DNA of 64,000 nt from an uncultured Pseudomonadales bacterium (GTDB lineage: Bacteria > Pseudomonadota > Gammaproteobacteria > Pseudomonadales > Azotimanducaceae). The notes under the pieces are model-generated. The model did no database searches, was not told where the DNA came from, and was given only the letters and a program-made list of their open reading frames with translations. The stretch covers positions 930,001 through 994,000 of the forward strand of contig OY282460.1 in the NCBI GenBank assembly GCA_958296295.1, read 5' to 3'. Position numbers and translations under genes: made by a program. Shown here one piece after another: positions 51,781-63,423 of the stretch (within the stretch, counting starts at the first letter, position 1; every line of letters starts with the position of its first letter).

Positions 51781-52587
51781 CTATTGCCGCGGCAGACGAA
51801 ACGACGAGGGCTGGCGCGGGGAGGTGGATCGCAACGGGTTGATGTCTATGCCGCCGCGGCGCAGGAAGCGCCCTTCCACGACGATCGACGTCGCCGCCGC
51901 CGCATCGCGGACGTCCACGAATATGCGCTCCACCGTGTCTTCGTGGAAGCCGGGGCTTGTGCGGTAGGAGACCAGATAGGCCAAGAGGGCGGCGCGGTCC
52001 AATCGCCGTCCGCGCCAAGCGATGGCGATGGCGCCGTGGTCGGGTTGGCCGGTGATGGGGCACACGCTGCGAAAGAGGTGCGTGCAAACCGAATCGCTGC
52101 CCGCACCCGGCATCGTGGCGAGGAGTGTGGCAGACACCTCGTAGCGCGTGAGCGACACCGGCAACTCGTCCAAGCAGAAAGCGTCCCAATCACCAATCGC
52201 GGGCAAGTTGTGCGGTGGCGTTACATCCACGGCCACGGGGCAGCCGACGACGGCTGCCAAGTCTTCGGCGACTATCGCCGCCACTTCATCGCGGGATTCG
52301 AACCGGGTCTGGGCGAAGCCGCCAAAATACAGTTTGAGGGATTTGCTCTCCACCATGCGCGGCGACGCGCAGGGCACGCGCAGCGTGAGGACGCCAATGC
52401 GCGGCCGACCCTCCGGCCCCAGCCAAGTGAGTTCGTAGGCGTTCCACACGTCCTCGCCAACGCAAGGCGGCGGATCTCCAAAGCCGATCCGGGCGCGCGC
52501 TGGAGCGCGGTCGATTGGGCGCAGAACGCCGGTGTCCCGCGTTGTGGGGAAGGAAACGGGCCGTCCCAGGGGCAAGTCGCCGGTCAC
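51781..52587 (-). CDS. queF: NADPH-dependent 7-cyano-7-deazaguanine reductase QueF
   Basis: 268 residues from GTG 52587, overlapping the transporter stop as GTGA. It is the long, E. coli-type QueF. The NADPH/substrate signature ESKSLKLYF is at 80-88, and the catalytic Cys176 is in SVCPITGQPDHG. The acid in CLDELPVSLTRYEV and the C-terminal FHED complete the site. It reduces the nitrile preQ0 to preQ1 for queuosine in tRNA. The coupled MFS gene is not a known queuosine gene, so the link may be only transcriptional. Confidence 0.93.
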   Translation of the reverse strand: MTGDLPLGRPVSFPTTRDTGVLRPIDRAPARARIGFGDPPPCVGEDVWNAYELTWLGPEGRPRIGVLTLRVPCASPRMVESKSLKLYFGGFAQTRFESRDEVAAIVAEDLAAVVGCPVAVDVTPPHNLPAIGDWDAFCLDELPVSLTRYEVSATLLATMPGAGSDSVCTHLFRSVCPITGQPDHGAIAIAWRGRRLDRAALLAYLVSYRTSPGFHEDTVERIFVDVRDAAAATSIVVEGRFLRRGGIDINPLRSTSPRQPSSFRLPRQ

Positions 52588-53801
52588 GCCGCCTGCGCTC
52601 CCGCGGCTCGCCAACCACCGCGCAAATGCCACAACTCGGACCTGGCCGCCACCACCAGAACAACGGCCAAGAGGGCCGCGGACGCCAATCCCAACGCCAT
52701 CGGCGCGCCAACCGCGCCCACCAGTTGTCCGCACACGAGCGCGCCCACGGGACCGGCGCCCATGAAGGAAAACGAGAAGAAGGCCATCACGCGGCCGCGT
52801 TGGCCGTCGGGCGCGGCCTCCTGCATGATGGCGCGGGACATGCTCATGGCGACGCCGCCGCAAACGCCCCACAAGTACAGGCAGAACGCCGCCGCGCCGA
52901 TGCCGAACCCCAAGCCGGCCGCGGCCAGGAAGACGCTGCCGAGCCCGTGCGCGATGAGCAGTGAGCGTCCGGGCCGCCGCAGATCGCCAACGAACAAGAG
53001 CGCGACAAGGGAGGTGACGAGGCCCAGCACGTTGCATGCGTTCACCAGCGCCAAATGGGCCGCGCCGCCGGCGTACACCTCGCGAATGAGCAAAGGCACC
53101 GAAACCATGTAGGAGCCCATGAAACACACGCCCATGGCCATGTTCTGCGCCACTACCGGACGCATCACCGGCGAGCGCAGCACGAAACGGCACGCCTGCC
53201 CCACAGACGCCATCAGCTCGCCCGCCGGCGGGAAGGCGAACCGCAACGCCGGCCCGGCCGGCAGGCGGCTGTACGCGAAGACGCCGCCCGCCAGCACGAC
53301 GACTTGGAAGCCCACCACCGCCTCCGGGCCCACCCAATCGGCCATCCCGGCCACGAGGAAGCCGAGCATTTGCACGCCGAACTGGATGAGGCTCACCAGC
53401 ACCACCGTGCGCTGAATACGCCCGTCCGCCACGGCGTTCAGCAGGCTGTCGCGCGCCGGCGTGAGGAAGGCCACAGCGCATCCCATCGCCACGGCGTAGG
53501 CGATCATCAACGGCAGGCTGACGGCGTCGAGGGCCAAGGCGGCGAGCAGCCCAACGCCCGGCAAGACGGCGAGCATCTGCGCCGCCACCGCCACGCGGCG
53601 TCCGCCAAGCACATCCGCCACGCCGCCGCCGACCAGCATGAGCAACGTCACCGGGGCCAGCAAGGCCATCTGCGCGACGCCAACCATGCCCGGCGGCTCG
53701 CGCAGCACCATGGCGACCAGCCAGGCGAACAGCACGTGTTGCATCCCGTGCGCCGCGAACCACGTGCCGGTGGCAATGCAGTAGTGGTGGATGGGTTTCA
53801 T
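52584..53801 (-). CDS. Major facilitator superfamily transporter
   Basis: 405 residues from ATG 53801 with about 12 transmembrane segments. HHYCIATGTWFAAHGMQHVL opens the protein; GGGVADVLGGRRVAVAAQML is the loop 2-3 motif A form of MFS drug or siderophore exporters (EntS/MdfA-like). The second half repeats the layout with FVGDLRRPGRSLLIAHGLGS. The substrate cannot be read. A longer upstream frame begins at 53876 but has no advantage. QueF is coupled downstream by a 4-bp overlap. Confidence 0.8.
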   Translation of the reverse strand: MKPIHHYCIATGTWFAAHGMQHVLFAWLVAMVLREPPGMVGVAQMALLAPVTLLMLVGGGVADVLGGRRVAVAAQMLAVLPGVGLLAALALDAVSLPLMIAYAVAMGCAVAFLTPARDSLLNAVADGRIQRTVVLVSLIQFGVQMLGFLVAGMADWVGPEAVVGFQVVVLAGGVFAYSRLPAGPALRFAFPPAGELMASVGQACRFVLRSPVMRPVVAQNMAMGVCFMGSYMVSVPLLIREVYAGGAAHLALVNACNVLGLVTSLVALLFVGDLRRPGRSLLIAHGLGSVFLAAAGLGFGIGAAAFCLYLWGVCGGVAMSMSRAIMQEAAPDGQRGRVMAFFSFSFMGAGPVGALVCGQLVGAVGAPMALGLASAALLAVVLVVAARSELWHLRGGWRAAGAQAA

Positions 53802-53998
53802 GGTTGCCACGGTGTGCGCGCACGGTGGTCGGAGACTGTCGCGCCGGCGCTCAAAACGGCAACTTCGTTTCGCCAATCGCTACCCAAGCGCGCTTGGTTG
53901 CGATCATCGACGGGAAGATCGCACTCGCTCCAACTCGCGGTTGCTTACATGCGGGACGCTTTGTGTTTGCCGTTGGTGTTGGCGTCTTCCGTCCGCGG

Positions 53999-55108
53999 CT
54001 AGTTCCCCATCGCCCGCGAAGGCAGAGCGACGATGGCGGTGCCCAGCGCGGTGGCGAGGCCGGCCTGGTTCTCGTTGCGTATCCGCACTTCCACCAGATG
54101 TTCGCCGTTTGCCACGGACTTGGCCGCTACTTCGCCGCGCACGGTGTTGGTGTCGCCCACCACGTTGGGGTGGCGGATGGACGCTTGCAGCCTCTTCAGG
54201 GTGCCGTCGTCGCCCATCCAGTCCGTGACGATTTGGGCGAGCCAGCAGACCCGTTGCGGGCCGTAGTCGAACTGGCCGGGCATGTTGCGGCGCTTCTGCG
54301 CGTGCTCGGCGTCGAAGCGGCCACCACCGCCGAGATCTGGTGAGCCCTCGGCTTCCAAGGCGGTGCGCGAACTGCGCCCGGTGCCGAGGACGCCGTGGGT
54401 GAAAAGGAACAGTTCGGTCACCGAATAGGTGCCTTTTTTCAAGGCCGGCAGCACGTCTCCTTCCGCGACATCTTCAAAGTAGAGCGTATCGGCGCCGCGC
54501 CGTTCGCGTTCCCAAACGAGCGGATCCGCAGGTTCCGCTACGGGGCGGTTGGTTGGGCCGCTTTCGGTTTTGGCGGAACGGTCGTAGTCCAAGGTGTGGC
54601 CGGTGTTCTGGTAGCGGGCCATCGTCGTTTTGATGGTGGCCACGGTTTCGCGGCGCTGATTGGTGAACAGCACAAGGCCGGTGTTGAAGTTCAGCGGCCC
54701 GATGCGGCGGCTGGTCTTGCGCACCGTCTCGCCCACGCGCTCTTGCGCCGTGATCCGGTCGCCGCGCCAGATCGGGCGGACGAACTCGATCTCCGCGCCG
54801 GCGTAGTTGACCGGCAGGTATTGGGTGGAGACGCGGCGGCGATCGATGGCGCCGGTTTCGCCGGCCACCACGCCAAGCGTCACGGCGTAGAGGAACGGCG
54901 GCGGCGCGGTGATCATGCCGAAGCGGCTCTTCGCGGCGTGATCCTCGTTTCGCCAGAGCGGGTTGTAGTCGCCAACGCCGTCGCCGAAACGGCGGATGTT
55001 GTCCAAGCTCGCCTCTTTCGATGGGCGATGGGGCAGCACGGCGCCGATGCCTTTCTTGTATTCGGCTTGGAACTCGTCGATGGTTTTGATGAGTGGCAAT
55101 TCGCTCAC
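53999..55108 (-). CDS. Double-hotdog dehydratase (MaoC/FAS1-like)
   Basis: 369 residues from GTG 55108, which has GGGGAG seven bases upstream; an ATG at 55123 is less well placed. The N-terminal half fits the MaoC_dehydrat_N hotdog: YNPLWRNEDHAAKSRFGMIT is a D-x-x-x-x-H-type motif, and FVRPIWRGDRITAQERVGET follows. The C-terminal half repeats the fold with DTLYFEDVAEGDVLPALKKG, then FDYGPQRVCWLAQIVTDWMG. These proteins hydrate or dehydrate acyl-CoA thioesters such as mesaconyl- or enoyl-CoA. The second-half active-site residues look changed, so one half may be structural. It follows the pnp gene in the same direction after about 120 bp. Confidence 0.72.
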   Translation of the reverse strand: MSELPLIKTIDEFQAEYKKGIGAVLPHRPSKEASLDNIRRFGDGVGDYNPLWRNEDHAAKSRFGMITAPPPFLYAVTLGVVAGETGAIDRRRVSTQYLPVNYAGAEIEFVRPIWRGDRITAQERVGETVRKTSRRIGPLNFNTGLVLFTNQRRETVATIKTTMARYQNTGHTLDYDRSAKTESGPTNRPVAEPADPLVWERERRGADTLYFEDVAEGDVLPALKKGTYSVTELFLFTHGVLGTGRSSRTALEAEGSPDLGGGGRFDAEHAQKRRNMPGQFDYGPQRVCWLAQIVTDWMGDDGTLKRLQASIRHPNVVGDTNTVRGEVAAKSVANGEHLVEVRIRNENQAGLATALGTAIVALPSRAMGN

Positions 55109-55229
55109 GGTTCCGCTCCCCATTCGATCTTTCGGGTGGAGAGTTTAGCCAACATCGCGGCGATGTTCCGGCCCGGCGGGGCGAACGGCGCGCGTTTGCT
55201 CCTCGCCGGAAAACCGATCCGTCCGCCTC

Positions 55230-57335
55230 CTAGCCGGCTTGGGCGTAGCGCTTCACGTCCTTCATCGAGAGCTTGATGCGCCCGCGCTGGTCCGTGTCCA
55301 AGCAAACCACTTCCACTTCTTGGCCTTGCTTGAGGTAGTCGGTCACCTTCTCGACGCGTTCCTCGGCGATCTGCGAGATGTGCAGCAGGCCGTCCTTGCC
55401 GGGCAGGATGTTCACGAAAGCGCCGTAGTTCTCGATGCGCTCCACGCGGCCGCGGTAGATCTTGCCCACTTCCGCTTCGGCGGTGATGGCGCGGATGCGT
55501 TCCACCGCGGCGTCCTTGCCGGCGCCGTCCTCGGCGTAGATGCGCACGCTGCCGTCGTCTTCCACGTCCACTTCCGCGCCGGTCTCCTCGACGATGGAGC
55601 GGATGGTGGAGCCGCCTTTGCCGATGATGTCGCGGATCTTCTCCGGGTCCACCTTGAGCACCACCATGCTCGGCGCGTTTTCGGACACCGTCGGCCGCGA
55701 TGCCGAGATCACGTTGTTCATTTCGCCGAGAATGTGCATGCGCGCTTCCAAGGCCTGCCCCAAGGCGGCTTCCATGATCTCCTCGGTGATGCCGTCGATC
55801 TTGATGTCCATCTGCAACGCCGTGACGCCAGCGCCGGTGCCGGCCACCTTGAAGTCCATGTCGCCCAGGTGATCCTCGTCGCCGAGGATGTCGGTGAGCA
55901 CCGCGAACCGCTCGCCTTCTTTCACGAGGCCCATGGCGACGCCGGCCACGGGCGCCCGCATCGGCACGCCGGCGTCCATCAACGCCAGCGAACTGCCGCA
56001 CACCGTGGCCATGGAACTCGAACCGTTGCTCTCGGTGATCTCCGAGACCACGCGCACGGTGTAGGGGAAATCCTCTTCGCTCGGCAAGCACGCCTTGAGG
56101 CCCCGCCGGGCGAGGTTGCCGTGACCGATCTCGCGGCGGCGCGGGCCGCCGAGCCGCCCTTCCTCGCCGACGCTGTACGGCGGGAAGTTGTAGTGCAGCA
56201 TGAAGTTGTCCTTGTAGGTCTTCTCCAAGGCTTCCACCAGCTTGGCGTCGCGCAGCGTGCCCAAAGTGGCCACCACGATGGCTTGGGTTTCGCCGCGTTG
56301 GAACAGGGCCGAGCCGTGCGTCTTCGGCAGCACGCCCACCTCCACGCTGATCGGGCGCACGGTTTTGGTGTCGCGGCCGTCTATGCGCGGGGCCCCGGAG
56401 AGCACGTTTTCGCGCACCAGGCGCTTTTCGAGCTTCTGGAACGCTTCGACCACATCCTCCTCGCCGTAAGCGCCGTCCTCGCCGCCGAGGGTGGCGGTCA
56501 CCGCGTTCCGGGCCGCCCGCACGGCGTCTTGGCGCTGCTTTTTCTCGGTGACGCGGTAGGCGGCTTGGATGCTGTCGCCCGCTTGCGCCTCCACCGCGGC
56601 GGCGAGCCCTTCCGCCAACGCCGGCGGTTGAAAATCCCAACTCGGCTTGCCGGCTTCGGCCGCCAGATCGCGAATCGCCGCGATGGCGGCTTGCATCTCC
56701 ATGTGGCCGTACAAGACGCCGCCGAGCATCTGATCCTCGGAGAGTTCCCGCGCTTCGGATTCCACCATCAAGACGGCGGATTCGGTGCCCGCGACCACCA
56801 TGTTGAGAGCCGATTCGGCGAGCGCCTCGTGGCCGGGATTCAACAGGTAGCGGCCATCGGCGTAGCCGACCCGGACGGCGGCGATGGGGCCGTTGAAGGG
56901 AATGCCGGAGACGGCGAGCGCGGCCGAGCAGCCGATCATGGCGACGATGTCCGGATCCGTGTCGCGATTCGCGGACATCACCGTGGCGATCACCTGCGTG
57001 GGGTTCATGAAGCCTGCCGGGAACAGCGGCCGGATGGGGCGGTCGATCAGCCGCGACGTGAGGGTTTCCTTGTCGGTCGGCCGTCCTTCGCGGCGCAGGA
57101 AGCCGCCGGGTATCTGGCCGGTGGCGTAGAACTTCTCCTGATAGTCCACGGTGAGGGGGAAGAAGTCCTGCCCGACGTTGGGCTTGGTGTTGGCGACCAC
57201 GGTGCAAAGGACGACGGTGTCGCCCATGGAGGCCATCACCGCGCCGGTCGCTTGGCGGGCGATCTTGTTGGCTTCAAGCGTCACGCGCTGGTCGCCGAGC
57301 TGGAATTCCTTCCTGACGGGTTCGTTTGGATTCAA
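55230..57335 (-). CDS. pnp: Polyribonucleotide nucleotidyltransferase (PNPase)
   Basis: 701 residues from TTG 57335, which has AGGAG six bases upstream; an ATG further up (57368) lacks one. Two RNase PH domains ([20 protein letters not shown] and the later [20 protein letters not shown]) flank the alpha-helical domain. The KH domain is at [20 protein letters not shown], and the S1 domain is [20 protein letters not shown]. The enzyme degrades RNA 3' to 5' by phosphorolysis and is part of the degradosome. A CCGCC-GGTT-GGCGG hairpin between rpsO and pnp (57374-57387) is in the place where PNPase autoregulation acts in E. coli. Confidence 0.96.
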   Translation of the reverse strand: MNPNEPVRKEFQLGDQRVTLEANKIARQATGAVMASMGDTVVLCTVVANTKPNVGQDFFPLTVDYQEKFYATGQIPGGFLRREGRPTDKETLTSRLIDRPIRPLFPAGFMNPTQVIATVMSANRDTDPDIVAMIGCSAALAVSGIPFNGPIAAVRVGYADGRYLLNPGHEALAESALNMVVAGTESAVLMVESEARELSEDQMLGGVLYGHMEMQAAIAAIRDLAAEAGKPSWDFQPPALAEGLAAAVEAQAGDSIQAAYRVTEKKQRQDAVRAARNAVTATLGGEDGAYGEEDVVEAFQKLEKRLVRENVLSGAPRIDGRDTKTVRPISVEVGVLPKTHGSALFQRGETQAIVVATLGTLRDAKLVEALEKTYKDNFMLHYNFPPYSVGEEGRLGGPRRREIGHGNLARRGLKACLPSEEDFPYTVRVVSEITESNGSSSMATVCGSSLALMDAGVPMRAPVAGVAMGLVKEGERFAVLTDILGDEDHLGDMDFKVAGTGAGVTALQMDIKIDGITEEIMEAALGQALEARMHILGEMNNVISASRPTVSENAPSMVVLKVDPEKIRDIIGKGGSTIRSIVEETGAEVDVEDDGSVRIYAEDGAGKDAAVERIRAITAEAEVGKIYRGRVERIENYGAFVNILPGKDGLLHISQIAEERVEKVTDYLKQGQEVEVVCLDTDQRGRIKLSMKDVKRYAQAG

Positions 57336-57397
57336 TGCGTTCTCCTGGTGTTTCGTTCTAGTGTTCATTCGCGCCGCCGGTTGGCGGAAACGTGAAT

Positions 57398-57667
57398 CTA
57401 CCGTCGCAGCCCCAATCGGGCGATGAGCGACGCGTAGCGCTGCCCGTCCTTCCCTTTCAGGTAGTCGAGCAGCTTGCGGCGGCTGTTGATCATGCGGATC
57501 AGGCCCCGTCGCGAGTGGTGATCCTTGCCGTGAGCGCGGAAATGCTCCTGCAAGGAGTTGATATTGTAGGTCAGCAGCGCCACCTGCACCTCTGGGGAGC
57601 CGGTGTCGTCGTCGTCCCGTCGATAGTCCCGCACTATCTTTCTTTTCGTTTCGGCGTTAAGTGCCAT
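57398..57667 (-). CDS. rpsO: 30S ribosomal protein S15
   Basis: 89 residues, the normal length. [60 protein letters not shown] and [20 protein letters not shown] match S15 throughout. It binds 16S rRNA helices 20-22. The start is ATG 57667. It follows truB and precedes pnp, the classical order. Confidence 0.97.
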   Translation of the reverse strand: MALNAETKRKIVRDYRRDDDDTGSPEVQVALLTYNINSLQEHFRAHGKDHHSRRGLIRMINSRRKLLDYLKGKDGQRYASLIARLGLRR

Positions 57668-57733
57668 GTTGCTTCTCTCCCGTTTTCCGTCCGCCTTTCG
57701 GACGGCCGGGGCCGCGTGGCCCCGCGTGTTTGC

Positions 57734-58696
57734 CTACTTGCCTACCACCAGACGTCGGGGCGCCACCCGCCCGTCTTCAAGAATCTCGCCAACGCCGAGG
57801 AACTCGCCGTCGGCGGCGTCATTGGCCGGATGATCCTGCCCATGCCCGATCCGGCGCTCGTAAAGCCGCACCCATCCGCACGTGGGGGCGTGGGGAACAA
57901 ACACCGGCTGGCCCTGTTTCAGGTAGAACGCCGGCGCGTCGGCCAACTCCACGGGCGGCCACTGACCTACCGCGGTGGCGACCGGTCGCAGCAGCTCGTC
58001 CAAGCTGCGGCCTTCGCCGCGCACGGCTTCAAGCTCCGCCAGCGTCACCAGATCCGCCTCCAGGTACGGCCCCGCTTGGGTGCGGCGCAGCGCATGGACG
58101 TGGGCGCCGCAGCCCAGCTGCTCGCCCAAGTCGTGGGCGATGTTGCGCACATAGGTGCCCTTGCTGCAATGGATGTCCAAAACGAGCTCGTCGCCTTCGA
58201 AGGCCACGATCTCGTTGGTGTGCACCGTCACGGAACGGGCCTCCCGTTCCACCTCGACGCCTTGGCGGGCGAGCTTGTAGAGCGGCTTGCCGTGGTGCTT
58301 CACCGCCGAGAACATGGAGGGCACCTGTTCGATTGGCCCGCGAAAGGCGTCCAAGGCGCTGTCCATCGCCGCCCGGGTGATTTCTCCCACCTCGCGCTCC
58401 GCGATCACTTCGCCGTCGGCGTCGCCGCTGTTGGTGGCAACGCCCAAGCGCACCTTGGCGTGGTAGCGCTTGTCCGAATCCAAGAGATACTGCGAGAACT
58501 TGGTGGCCTCGCCGAGGCAGAGCGGCAGCACGCCGGTGGCGAGCGGGTCGAGGCTGCCGGTGTGGCCCACCTTGCGGGCGCCGAACAGCCGTTTGACGCT
58601 CTGCACGACGTCGTTCGAGCTGGGGCCGGCCGGCTTGTCGATCACTATGATGCCACTCACATCCCGGCCCCTGCGCTTGCGCGGACTATTGGACAT
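57734..58696 (-). CDS. truB: tRNA pseudouridine-55 synthase
   Basis: 320 residues. The catalytic Asp50 is in [40 protein letters not shown] and [20 protein letters not shown] are typical TruB strands, and a PUA domain closes the protein ([20 protein letters not shown]). It isomerises U55 in the T loop of tRNA. The start ATG 58696 overlaps the rbfA stop by 11 bases. Confidence 0.96.
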   Translation of the reverse strand: MSNSPRKRRGRDVSGIIVIDKPAGPSSNDVVQSVKRLFGARKVGHTGSLDPLATGVLPLCLGEATKFSQYLLDSDKRYHAKVRLGVATNSGDADGEVIAEREVGEITRAAMDSALDAFRGPIEQVPSMFSAVKHHGKPLYKLARQGVEVEREARSVTVHTNEIVAFEGDELVLDIHCSKGTYVRNIAHDLGEQLGCGAHVHALRRTQAGPYLEADLVTLAELEAVRGEGRSLDELLRPVATAVGQWPPVELADAPAFYLKQGQPVFVPHAPTCGWVRLYERRIGHGQDHPANDAADGEFLGVGEILEDGRVAPRRLVVGK

Positions 58697-59066
58697 CCGG
58701 GGCTCCGGCTGGCCGCTGGGCGTGAACGGTGGCTTCGATCAGCGCCTCCAAGCGTGGCCCGCGCTCCATCAGCTCGTCGTAGTGGAAGCGCAGGCGCGGT
58801 GTCGCGGGCAACGCTTGGCGGGCCGCCAGCCGATGGCGCAAGAAACCGGCGGCGCCGGTCAAGACGCGCACGAGATCGCCTTGCGCGGCGGTGTCCGAGG
58901 CGGCCAGGGAGGAGACGTAGACGTCCGCGAAGGCGAAATCCCGGCTGACGACAACGTCCGTGACGGAAACCAGTTTGGCGCGCGGATCGGCCATTTCGCG
59001 CTGCACGATGGCGGCGAGTTCGGCGCGGATGGCGTCCGCGACACGCTCTTGGCGGTCGGCGTTCAC
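58686..59066 (-). CDS. rbfA: Ribosome-binding factor A
   Basis: 126 residues from GTG 59066, overlapping the infB stop as [41 protein letters not shown] and [20 protein letters not shown] are the single KH-like domain of RbfA. It helps mature the 30S subunit by binding 16S rRNA. The C-terminus is slightly extended by APDVQ-type residues. Confidence 0.95.
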   Translation of the reverse strand: MNADRQERVADAIRAELAAIVQREMADPRAKLVSVTDVVVSRDFAFADVYVSSLAASDTAAQGDLVRVLTGAAGFLRHRLAARQALPATPRLRFHYDELMERGPRLEALIEATVHAQRPAGAPDVQ

Positions 59067-61852
59067 ACGGCTTCCTCGCGCAACGGCTGGGCGGCCGGTT
59101 GACGTTCCACGTCGGAGCGGCCTGGCGGGGCGCCGTTCTTGCCGTGCGTGGTGGGGGCCAGCGCTCGGGCGACTTCGCGGGACTCGAACACCTCGATGAG
59201 ATCGCCGGCCCGCACGTCGTTGTAGTTGCGCACGCCGATGCCGCACTCCAAGCCGTTGCGCACTTCCGTCACGTCGTCCTTGAAGCGGCGCAGGGATTCC
59301 AACTCGCCCTCGAAGATCACCACGTTGTCGCGCAGTACGCGAATCGCCTTGTTGCGGGCAACAGTTCCCTCGGCGACCATGCAGCCGGCGATCTGCCCGA
59401 AGCGCGGCGAGCGATAGACTTCGCGCACCTCGGCGATGCCGACGATCTCCTCGCGCAACTCCGGCGCGAGCATGCCTTCGAGCACGGCGCGAACGTCGTC
59501 GAGCAGCTCGTAGATCACGCTGTAGTAGCGCAGGTCGATGTTCTCGCGCTCGATGAGCGCCTTGGCCGCGGTGTCGGCGCGGGTGTTGAAGCCGAAGATC
59601 GCGGCGCCGTAGGTGAGCGCCATGTTGGCGTCGGATTCGGTGATGCCGCCAACGCCCGAGCCGAGCACGTTCACGGACACCTCGTCGTTGCCGACATCCG
59701 CGCATGCTTGCACGATGGCCTCCAGCGTGCCGCGCACATCCGCCTTCACGATGAGTTTGAGCACCCGCTTCTCGGCGGTGGCTTGGCCCAAGGTGGCCAG
59801 CATGCTTTCCAAGGACACGGCCTTTTGGCTGGCGTGCCGTTGGGCTTGGCTGCGGTCGGCGCGGAAGCTGGCCACTTCCCGCGCTTGCCGCTCGTCGCCC
59901 GCCGCCGAGAACTGGTCGCCGGCGTCCGGCGTGCCGTTGAGGCCGAGCATCTCCACGGGAATCGACGGCAGGGCGTCTTCCACGGACTCGCCCCGTTCGT
60001 TGGAAAGCGCCCGCACGCGGCCGTAGAACTGGCCGGCGATCACCAGATCGCCACGTCTCAAGGTGCCGTTCTGCACCAGCAGCGTGGCCACCGGGCCGCG
60101 CCCGCGGTCCAGCCGCGATTCGATCACCACGCCCTGTCCCGGCGCGCTTGGCGCGGCGCGCAGCTCCAGCAGCTCGGCTTGCAGCATCACCGCCTCGAGC
60201 AAGGCGTCCACGCCTTCCCCGGTTTCGGCCGAAACGTTGACGAACTGCACATCGCCGCCCCACTCCTCGGGAATGACGTCCAAGGTGCCCAAGTCGTTGC
60301 GCACGCGATCCGGATCCGCGCCTTCCAGATCCATCTTGTTCACCGCCACGACGATGGGCACCGAGGCCGCGCGGGCGTGGTGGACGGCCTCCTCGGTCTG
60401 GGGCATCACGCCGTCGTCCGCGGCCACCACCAGAATCACCACGTCCGTGGCTTTGGCGCCCCTGGCCCGCATGGCCGTGAACGCGGCGTGGCCGGGCGTG
60501 TCGATGAAGGTGAGATCGCCGTGCTCGGTCCGCACGTGGTAGGCGCCGATGTGCTGCGTGATGCCGCCGGCCTCGCCGGCCACCACGCGGGTGTCGCGGA
60601 TGTGATCCAACAGCGAGGTCTTGCCGTGATCCACATGGCCCATCACGGTGACCACGGGTGGTCGCGGGCGGCGCTCGCCATCCACCTGCAGAGATTTCTC
60701 CAGCACCTGCTCCACTTCGTCTTCGACGACGATCTTCGCGTTGTGGCCGAGTTCCTCCACCACCAACACCGCGGTGTCTTGGTCGAGACTCTGGTTGATG
60801 GTGGCCATCACGCCCATGCCCATGAGCGTCTTGATGACTTCGCCGGCTTTCACGCTCATGCGCTGGGCCAGATCGCCGACGGTGACCATGGCGCCGATCT
60901 CCACGTCGCGGACGATCAGATCTTGCGGCTTCTCGAATTCGCCGCCTTGCTTCTCGACCGTGAGGTGGCGCCGTTTCGGCCGCTTCCCCTCGCTCTTGAG
61001 CGACAACTCGCGGCGCCGAACATCGCGGCCGGTGCGGAACTCGTCACGCCCGCCACGTTCGCGGGTGCCGGCTCGGCCCGGCGAACGCCGGTTGCCGCTG
61101 GCCGCGGCCCGGGCGGCCGCTTGCGCCTTCGCAGCGGCTTCGGCCGCGGCGCGCGCGACCTCTTCGGCGGTTGGCGGCTTCGGCTTCTCGCGCGATGGCG
61201 CGGCCGGCGCTTTGGCGGGCGGTCGCGTCTTGGCGGCGGCCGGGCGCGGCTGGCGCGGGGCCGGCTTCGCGCGTTGCGGCGGCGCCGGCGCCGGTGCGGG
61301 TTCGGCGGTGGCGGCCGTTTCGATTCTGGGCGCGGCCTGGGCGTCGGCTGCGGGTTCTGGGCGCGCGGCGGCCTCTTGCGCCTCCTGCCGGGCCTTGGCC
61401 TGTTGTTCGGCCTGGGCGGCTTGTTCGGCTTGCGCCCGGGCGGCGGCTTGCGCCGCGGCGGCCTCGGCGGGAGGCTGTTCGGTGGCCGCCGTCGCCGTCG
61501 CCGTTGGCGCGGGTGCCGGCGCCGGGGGCTCGGCGGTGGCGGTGCGCACGACGACTTTCTTTCGCTTCCGGGTCTGCACGGTGACGGCTGTGCCGCGGCC
61601 GCCTTTGCCGCGCAACGTGCTCACTTCGGTGTCGCGCCGGCGCAAGCGGCTGAGCTTCGCGCGTTGCGGCGGAGGGGCCGTTTCGGCCTTCACGCCGCTA
61701 CGGACGAACGCCAAGAACAAGCCCTTCTGCTCGTCCGAGACCATCTCGTCCTCGTTCTGGTGCGGCAGCCCGGCGGCCCGCAGCCGCCGCAGGAGCTCGT
61801 CGGGCGGCAGTTTCACCGTCTGCGCGAGATGTTTCACGGTCACGTCAGCCAT
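59063..61852 (-). CDS. infB: Translation initiation factor IF-2
   Basis: 929 residues. The N-terminal IF2_N domain ([20 protein letters not shown]) is followed by a long Ala/Pro/Glu/Lys-rich linker (about 90-290), then a second IF2_N and the G domain. G1 is [14 protein letters not shown]2 region [12 protein letters not shown]3 DTPGHAAF and G4 NKMDLEGA. Domains II-IV follow to the end. IF-2 brings fMet-tRNA to the 30S subunit and promotes subunit joining. The start overlaps nusA by 8 bases. The linker is long and low complexity, as in gammaproteobacteria. Confidence 0.97.
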   Translation of the reverse strand: MADVTVKHLAQTVKLPPDELLRRLRAAGLPHQNEDEMVSDEQKGLFLAFVRSGVKAETAPPPQRAKLSRLRRRDTEVSTLRGKGGRGTAVTVQTRKRKKVVVRTATAEPPAPAPAPTATATAATEQPPAEAAAAQAAARAQAEQAAQAEQQAKARQEAQEAAARPEPAADAQAAPRIETAATAEPAPAPAPPQRAKPAPRQPRPAAAKTRPPAKAPAAPSREKPKPPTAEEVARAAAEAAAKAQAAARAAASGNRRSPGRAGTRERGGRDEFRTGRDVRRRELSLKSEGKRPKRRHLTVEKQGGEFEKPQDLIVRDVEIGAMVTVGDLAQRMSVKAGEVIKTLMGMGVMATINQSLDQDTAVLVVEELGHNAKIVVEDEVEQVLEKSLQVDGERRPRPPVVTVMGHVDHGKTSLLDHIRDTRVVAGEAGGITQHIGAYHVRTEHGDLTFIDTPGHAAFTAMRARGAKATDVVILVVAADDGVMPQTEEAVHHARAASVPIVVAVNKMDLEGADPDRVRNDLGTLDVIPEEWGGDVQFVNVSAETGEGVDALLEAVMLQAELLELRAAPSAPGQGVVIESRLDRGRGPVATLLVQNGTLRRGDLVIAGQFYGRVRALSNERGESVEDALPSIPVEMLGLNGTPDAGDQFSAAGDERQAREVASFRADRSQAQRHASQKAVSLESMLATLGQATAEKRVLKLIVKADVRGTLEAIVQACADVGNDEVSVNVLGSGVGGITESDANMALTYGAAIFGFNTRADTAAKALIERENIDLRYYSVIYELLDDVRAVLEGMLAPELREEIVGIAEVREVYRSPRFGQIAGCMVAEGTVARNKAIRVLRDNVVIFEGELESLRRFKDDVTEVRNGLECGIGVRNYNDVRAGDLIEVFESREVARALAPTTHGKNGAPPGRSDVERQPAAQPLREEAV

Positions 61853-63419
61853 GGGCCGCGCCTTCCGTGCCGTCGTCGGAATCGTCGTCGTCCTCGAACC
61901 ACGGCGCGCGGGCGGTCAGGATGAGCCGGGCGGCGCGTTCCTCCCCGATGTCCTCTTTGAGGTCCAGCAGATCGCCCACCGAGAGATCGGCCAAGTTCTC
62001 CATGGTGGCGACGCCGGCGTTGGCCAGCTCGAACGCGAGGGCACGGTCCATGCCTTCCATTTGGAGCAGATCATCGGCCGGCGCGCGACCGCTGATCTCC
62101 CGCGTCAGCAGAGCGTCTTTGGCGCGATTGCGCAGTTCTTCCACGATCTCGCGATCGAACCCCTCGATGGCGGACAGCTCCTCGGTGGACACGTAGGCGA
62201 TCTCGTCGATTCCGGTGAACCCCTCCTCCACCAGCGCCACCGCGACGTCCTCGTCCACCGACAAGGTCTCCATGAACTCGTTGACGTTGCCGAGCGCCTC
62301 CTCTTCCTGCTTGCTCGCCGCCTCTTGCTCGTCCATCACTTGCAGTCGCCAGCCGGTCAGTTCCGTCGCCAAGCGCACGTTCTGGCCGCCGCGGCCGATG
62401 GCTTGCGCGAGGTTTTCTTCCGGCACCACGATGTCCATGGCGCGGGCGTCCTCGTCCTTGACGATCGAACGCACGTCGGCCGGCGACATGGCGTTGATGG
62501 CGAGCTGGGCGGGATCGTCGTCCCACAGCACGACGTCGATCTTCTCGCCGGCCAATTCGCCGGACACGGCCTGCACCCGGGAGCCGCGCATGCCAACGCA
62601 GGCGCCCACCGCGTCTATGCGGCCGTCGTTGGTGCGCACGGCTATCTTGGCGCGGGAACCGGGGTCCCGCGCCGCGGCGCGAATCTCGATCACGTCCTCG
62701 GCGATCTCCGGGACTTCGATCTTGAACAGCTCGATGAGCACCTGCGCGGTGGTGCGGGTGAGGATGAGCTGCGGCCCGCGCGCTTCCGGGCGCACTTCGG
62801 TGAGCAAGGCGCGCACGCGGTCTCCGACGCGGAGGGCGTCGCGCGGGATGAGGTTGTCGCGGGTGAGCACGGCCTCGGCGTTGTTGCCAAGATCCACGAT
62901 GACGCTGTCGCGGGTGGTCTTCTTAACGGCGCCGCTGACCAGATCGCCCACCCGCGGCGCGTACATCTCGATCACTTGGGCGCGTTCCGCTTCGCGCACT
63001 TTCTGCACGATCACCTGCTTGGCCGTCTGCGCCGCGATGCGGCCGAACGCCACGGACTCCACCGGAACTTCGTGGTGGTCGCCAATTCCGAGCGCGGGAT
63101 CCTTCTCGGCGGCTTGTTCCGGGGTGAGCTCGGCGTCCGGGTTGGGCACTTCATCCTCTTCGAGCTCGCGGTCCGGATCCATCACCACCCAGCGCCGGAA
63201 GGTCTCGTAGTTGCCGGTGGCGCGGTCTATGTGCACGGCGAACTCGGCGTTCACCTCGCGCCGCAGGCCGTCCTCGTCGATGACGAACTCGCGGTGCTTC
63301 TTTTTGGTGGCCATCGCCAGCGCGGATTCGATGGCGTCGAAGATGACCTCTTCCGAAACGCCTTTCTCGTGGGAGACGGACTCCACGACCAGCAGCACCT
63401 CCTTGTTCATCTCGGCCAT
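61845..63419 (-). CDS. nusA: Transcription elongation/termination factor NusA
   Basis: 524 residues from ATG 63419. The N-terminal RNAP-binding domain ([20 protein letters not shown]) is followed by S1 ([20 protein letters not shown]) and two KH domains ([40 protein letters not shown]). Two C-terminal acidic repeats contain helix-hairpin-helix units, ending in [20 protein letters not shown]. The C-terminal repeats are characteristic of gammaproteobacterial and related NusA. It modulates pausing, termination and antitermination. It overlaps infB by 8 bases and follows rimP by four. Confidence 0.97.
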   Translation of the reverse strand: MAEMNKEVLLVVESVSHEKGVSEEVIFDAIESALAMATKKKHREFVIDEDGLRREVNAEFAVHIDRATGNYETFRRWVVMDPDRELEEDEVPNPDAELTPEQAAEKDPALGIGDHHEVPVESVAFGRIAAQTAKQVIVQKVREAERAQVIEMYAPRVGDLVSGAVKKTTRDSVIVDLGNNAEAVLTRDNLIPRDALRVGDRVRALLTEVRPEARGPQLILTRTTAQVLIELFKIEVPEIAEDVIEIRAAARDPGSRAKIAVRTNDGRIDAVGACVGMRGSRVQAVSGELAGEKIDVVLWDDDPAQLAINAMSPADVRSIVKDEDARAMDIVVPEENLAQAIGRGGQNVRLATELTGWRLQVMDEQEAASKQEEEALGNVNEFMETLSVDEDVAVALVEEGFTGIDEIAYVSTEELSAIEGFDREIVEELRNRAKDALLTREISGRAPADDLLQMEGMDRALAFELANAGVATMENLADLSVGDLLDLKEDIGEERAARLILTARAPWFEDDDDSDDGTEGAAHG

Positions 63420-63423
63420 CGAT

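Noticed and set aside
55239-57395. A 718-codon open frame on the plus strand opposite pnp, and similar very long plus-strand frames opposite infB and nusA (59099-61924, 60648-63620)
   Set aside because: They mirror highly conserved minus-strand genes in GC-rich DNA and show low-complexity His/Arg/Ala/Gly composition with no motifs.
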